The position numbers and the translations under genes were made by a program. A stretch of DNA of 64,000 bases, from positions 49,308 to 113,307 of the forward strand of contig NZ_JBFEFH010000023.1 in the NCBI RefSeq assembly GCF_040717455.1. The letters are read 5' to 3'. Positions 63,971-64,000 of this stretch are shown piece after piece. The stretch comes from Tautonia sp040717455. GTDB taxonomy: Bacteria; Planctomycetota; Planctomycetia; Isosphaerales; Isosphaeraceae. Under the pieces are notes generated by a model that saw only the letters and a program-made list of their open reading frames with translations, did not search any database and was not told the origin of the DNA. The first letter of the stretch is position 1. The number at the start of each line of letters is the position of its first letter.

Positions 63971-64000
63971 AACAAAGGGCTGTGACATGTTTCACGACAC
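63971..64000. other. Window end; possible start of a further plus-strand gene
   Basis: An ATG at 63987 opens a frame (MFHD) cut by the window end. Nothing can be said about it. Confidence 0.15.

Overview
The window is high-GC chromosomal DNA that looks like the Isosphaeraceae branch of the Planctomycetota. The lineage call rests on a combination of traits: bacterial C1-transfer genes of the methanopterin type (ftr and fhcB), a DUF1559 prepilin-like protein, an exported protein carrying the planctomycete LEERTLLS motif, a DUF1080 protein, degenerate DUF433-type proteins, and many small proteins with a basic N-terminus and one membrane helix. All assignments come from reading the sequence; no database search was run.

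Layout. Bases 1-2650: a 5'-truncated carotenoid desaturase followed by a membrane glycosyltransferase. 2676-4917 (minus): ftr and fhcB, overlapping. 5259-8659: exported glutathione peroxidase, HhH-GPD DNA glycosylase, an exported unknown and an amidohydrolase, closely spaced in one direction. 9088-11540: a DUF433-like protein and, convergent to it, Mrp plus an orphan receiver-like protein. 11775-14090: dnaJ (cbpA type), a MerR/HspR-type regulator, a small membrane protein, rnpA and yidD, with ATGA overlaps. 14075-18946: an acyltransferase, a STAS protein, thioredoxin, YqeY, a second ribosome-recycling-factor-like gene and an M61 peptidase. 19011-27224: membrane pyrophosphatase, DUF1080, cupin, methyltransferase, sulfotransferase and a pyrophosphate-type phosphofructokinase. 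27281-37665 (all minus): TPR protein, unknown, hemA, ccsA/hemX, secreted unknown, coiled-coil protein, MauG-type dihaem peroxidase, exported cysteine-motif protein and TenA. 37908-46134: argH, a PD-(D/E)XK-like unknown, lysA, a large exported HEAT / receiver-like / PPC-like protein and a sigma-54 activator. 46188-55660 (all minus): tandem AhpD-like protein, lipoprotein, DUF1559 pseudopilin, small exported protein, membrane proteins, guaA and a Pro/Arg-rich membrane protein. 56062-62613: a second DUF433-like gene, two small membrane proteins, the conserved translation block rpsB-tsf-pyrH-frr, tRNA-Val(GAC) and a strong intrinsic terminator. 63198-end: an exported SdrD_B-like protein.

How the genes fit together. 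Most of the window is housekeeping: translation, amino acid, purine and haem synthesis, and chaperones. Three themes stand out. (1) Pyrophosphate-linked energy use: the phosphofructokinase carries the PPi-type residues, and the membrane pyrophosphatase carries the K+-dependent signature. (2) Duplicated or modified translation parts: a second RRF-like protein divergent from YqeY, S2 with a tail of about 130 low-complexity residues, and a tRNA-Val with C instead of U at position 33. (3) Envelope and redox proteins: exported Gpx, MauG, AhpD-like, DUF1559, and an unusual exported protein joining HEAT repeats to a receiver-like fold and a PPC-like domain. I see no phage, transposase, CRISPR array or classic defence island. 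The repeats are intergenic palindromes, the most striking being a perfect 33-bp inverted repeat at 57678-57763 and a composite palindromic element at 54579-54800.
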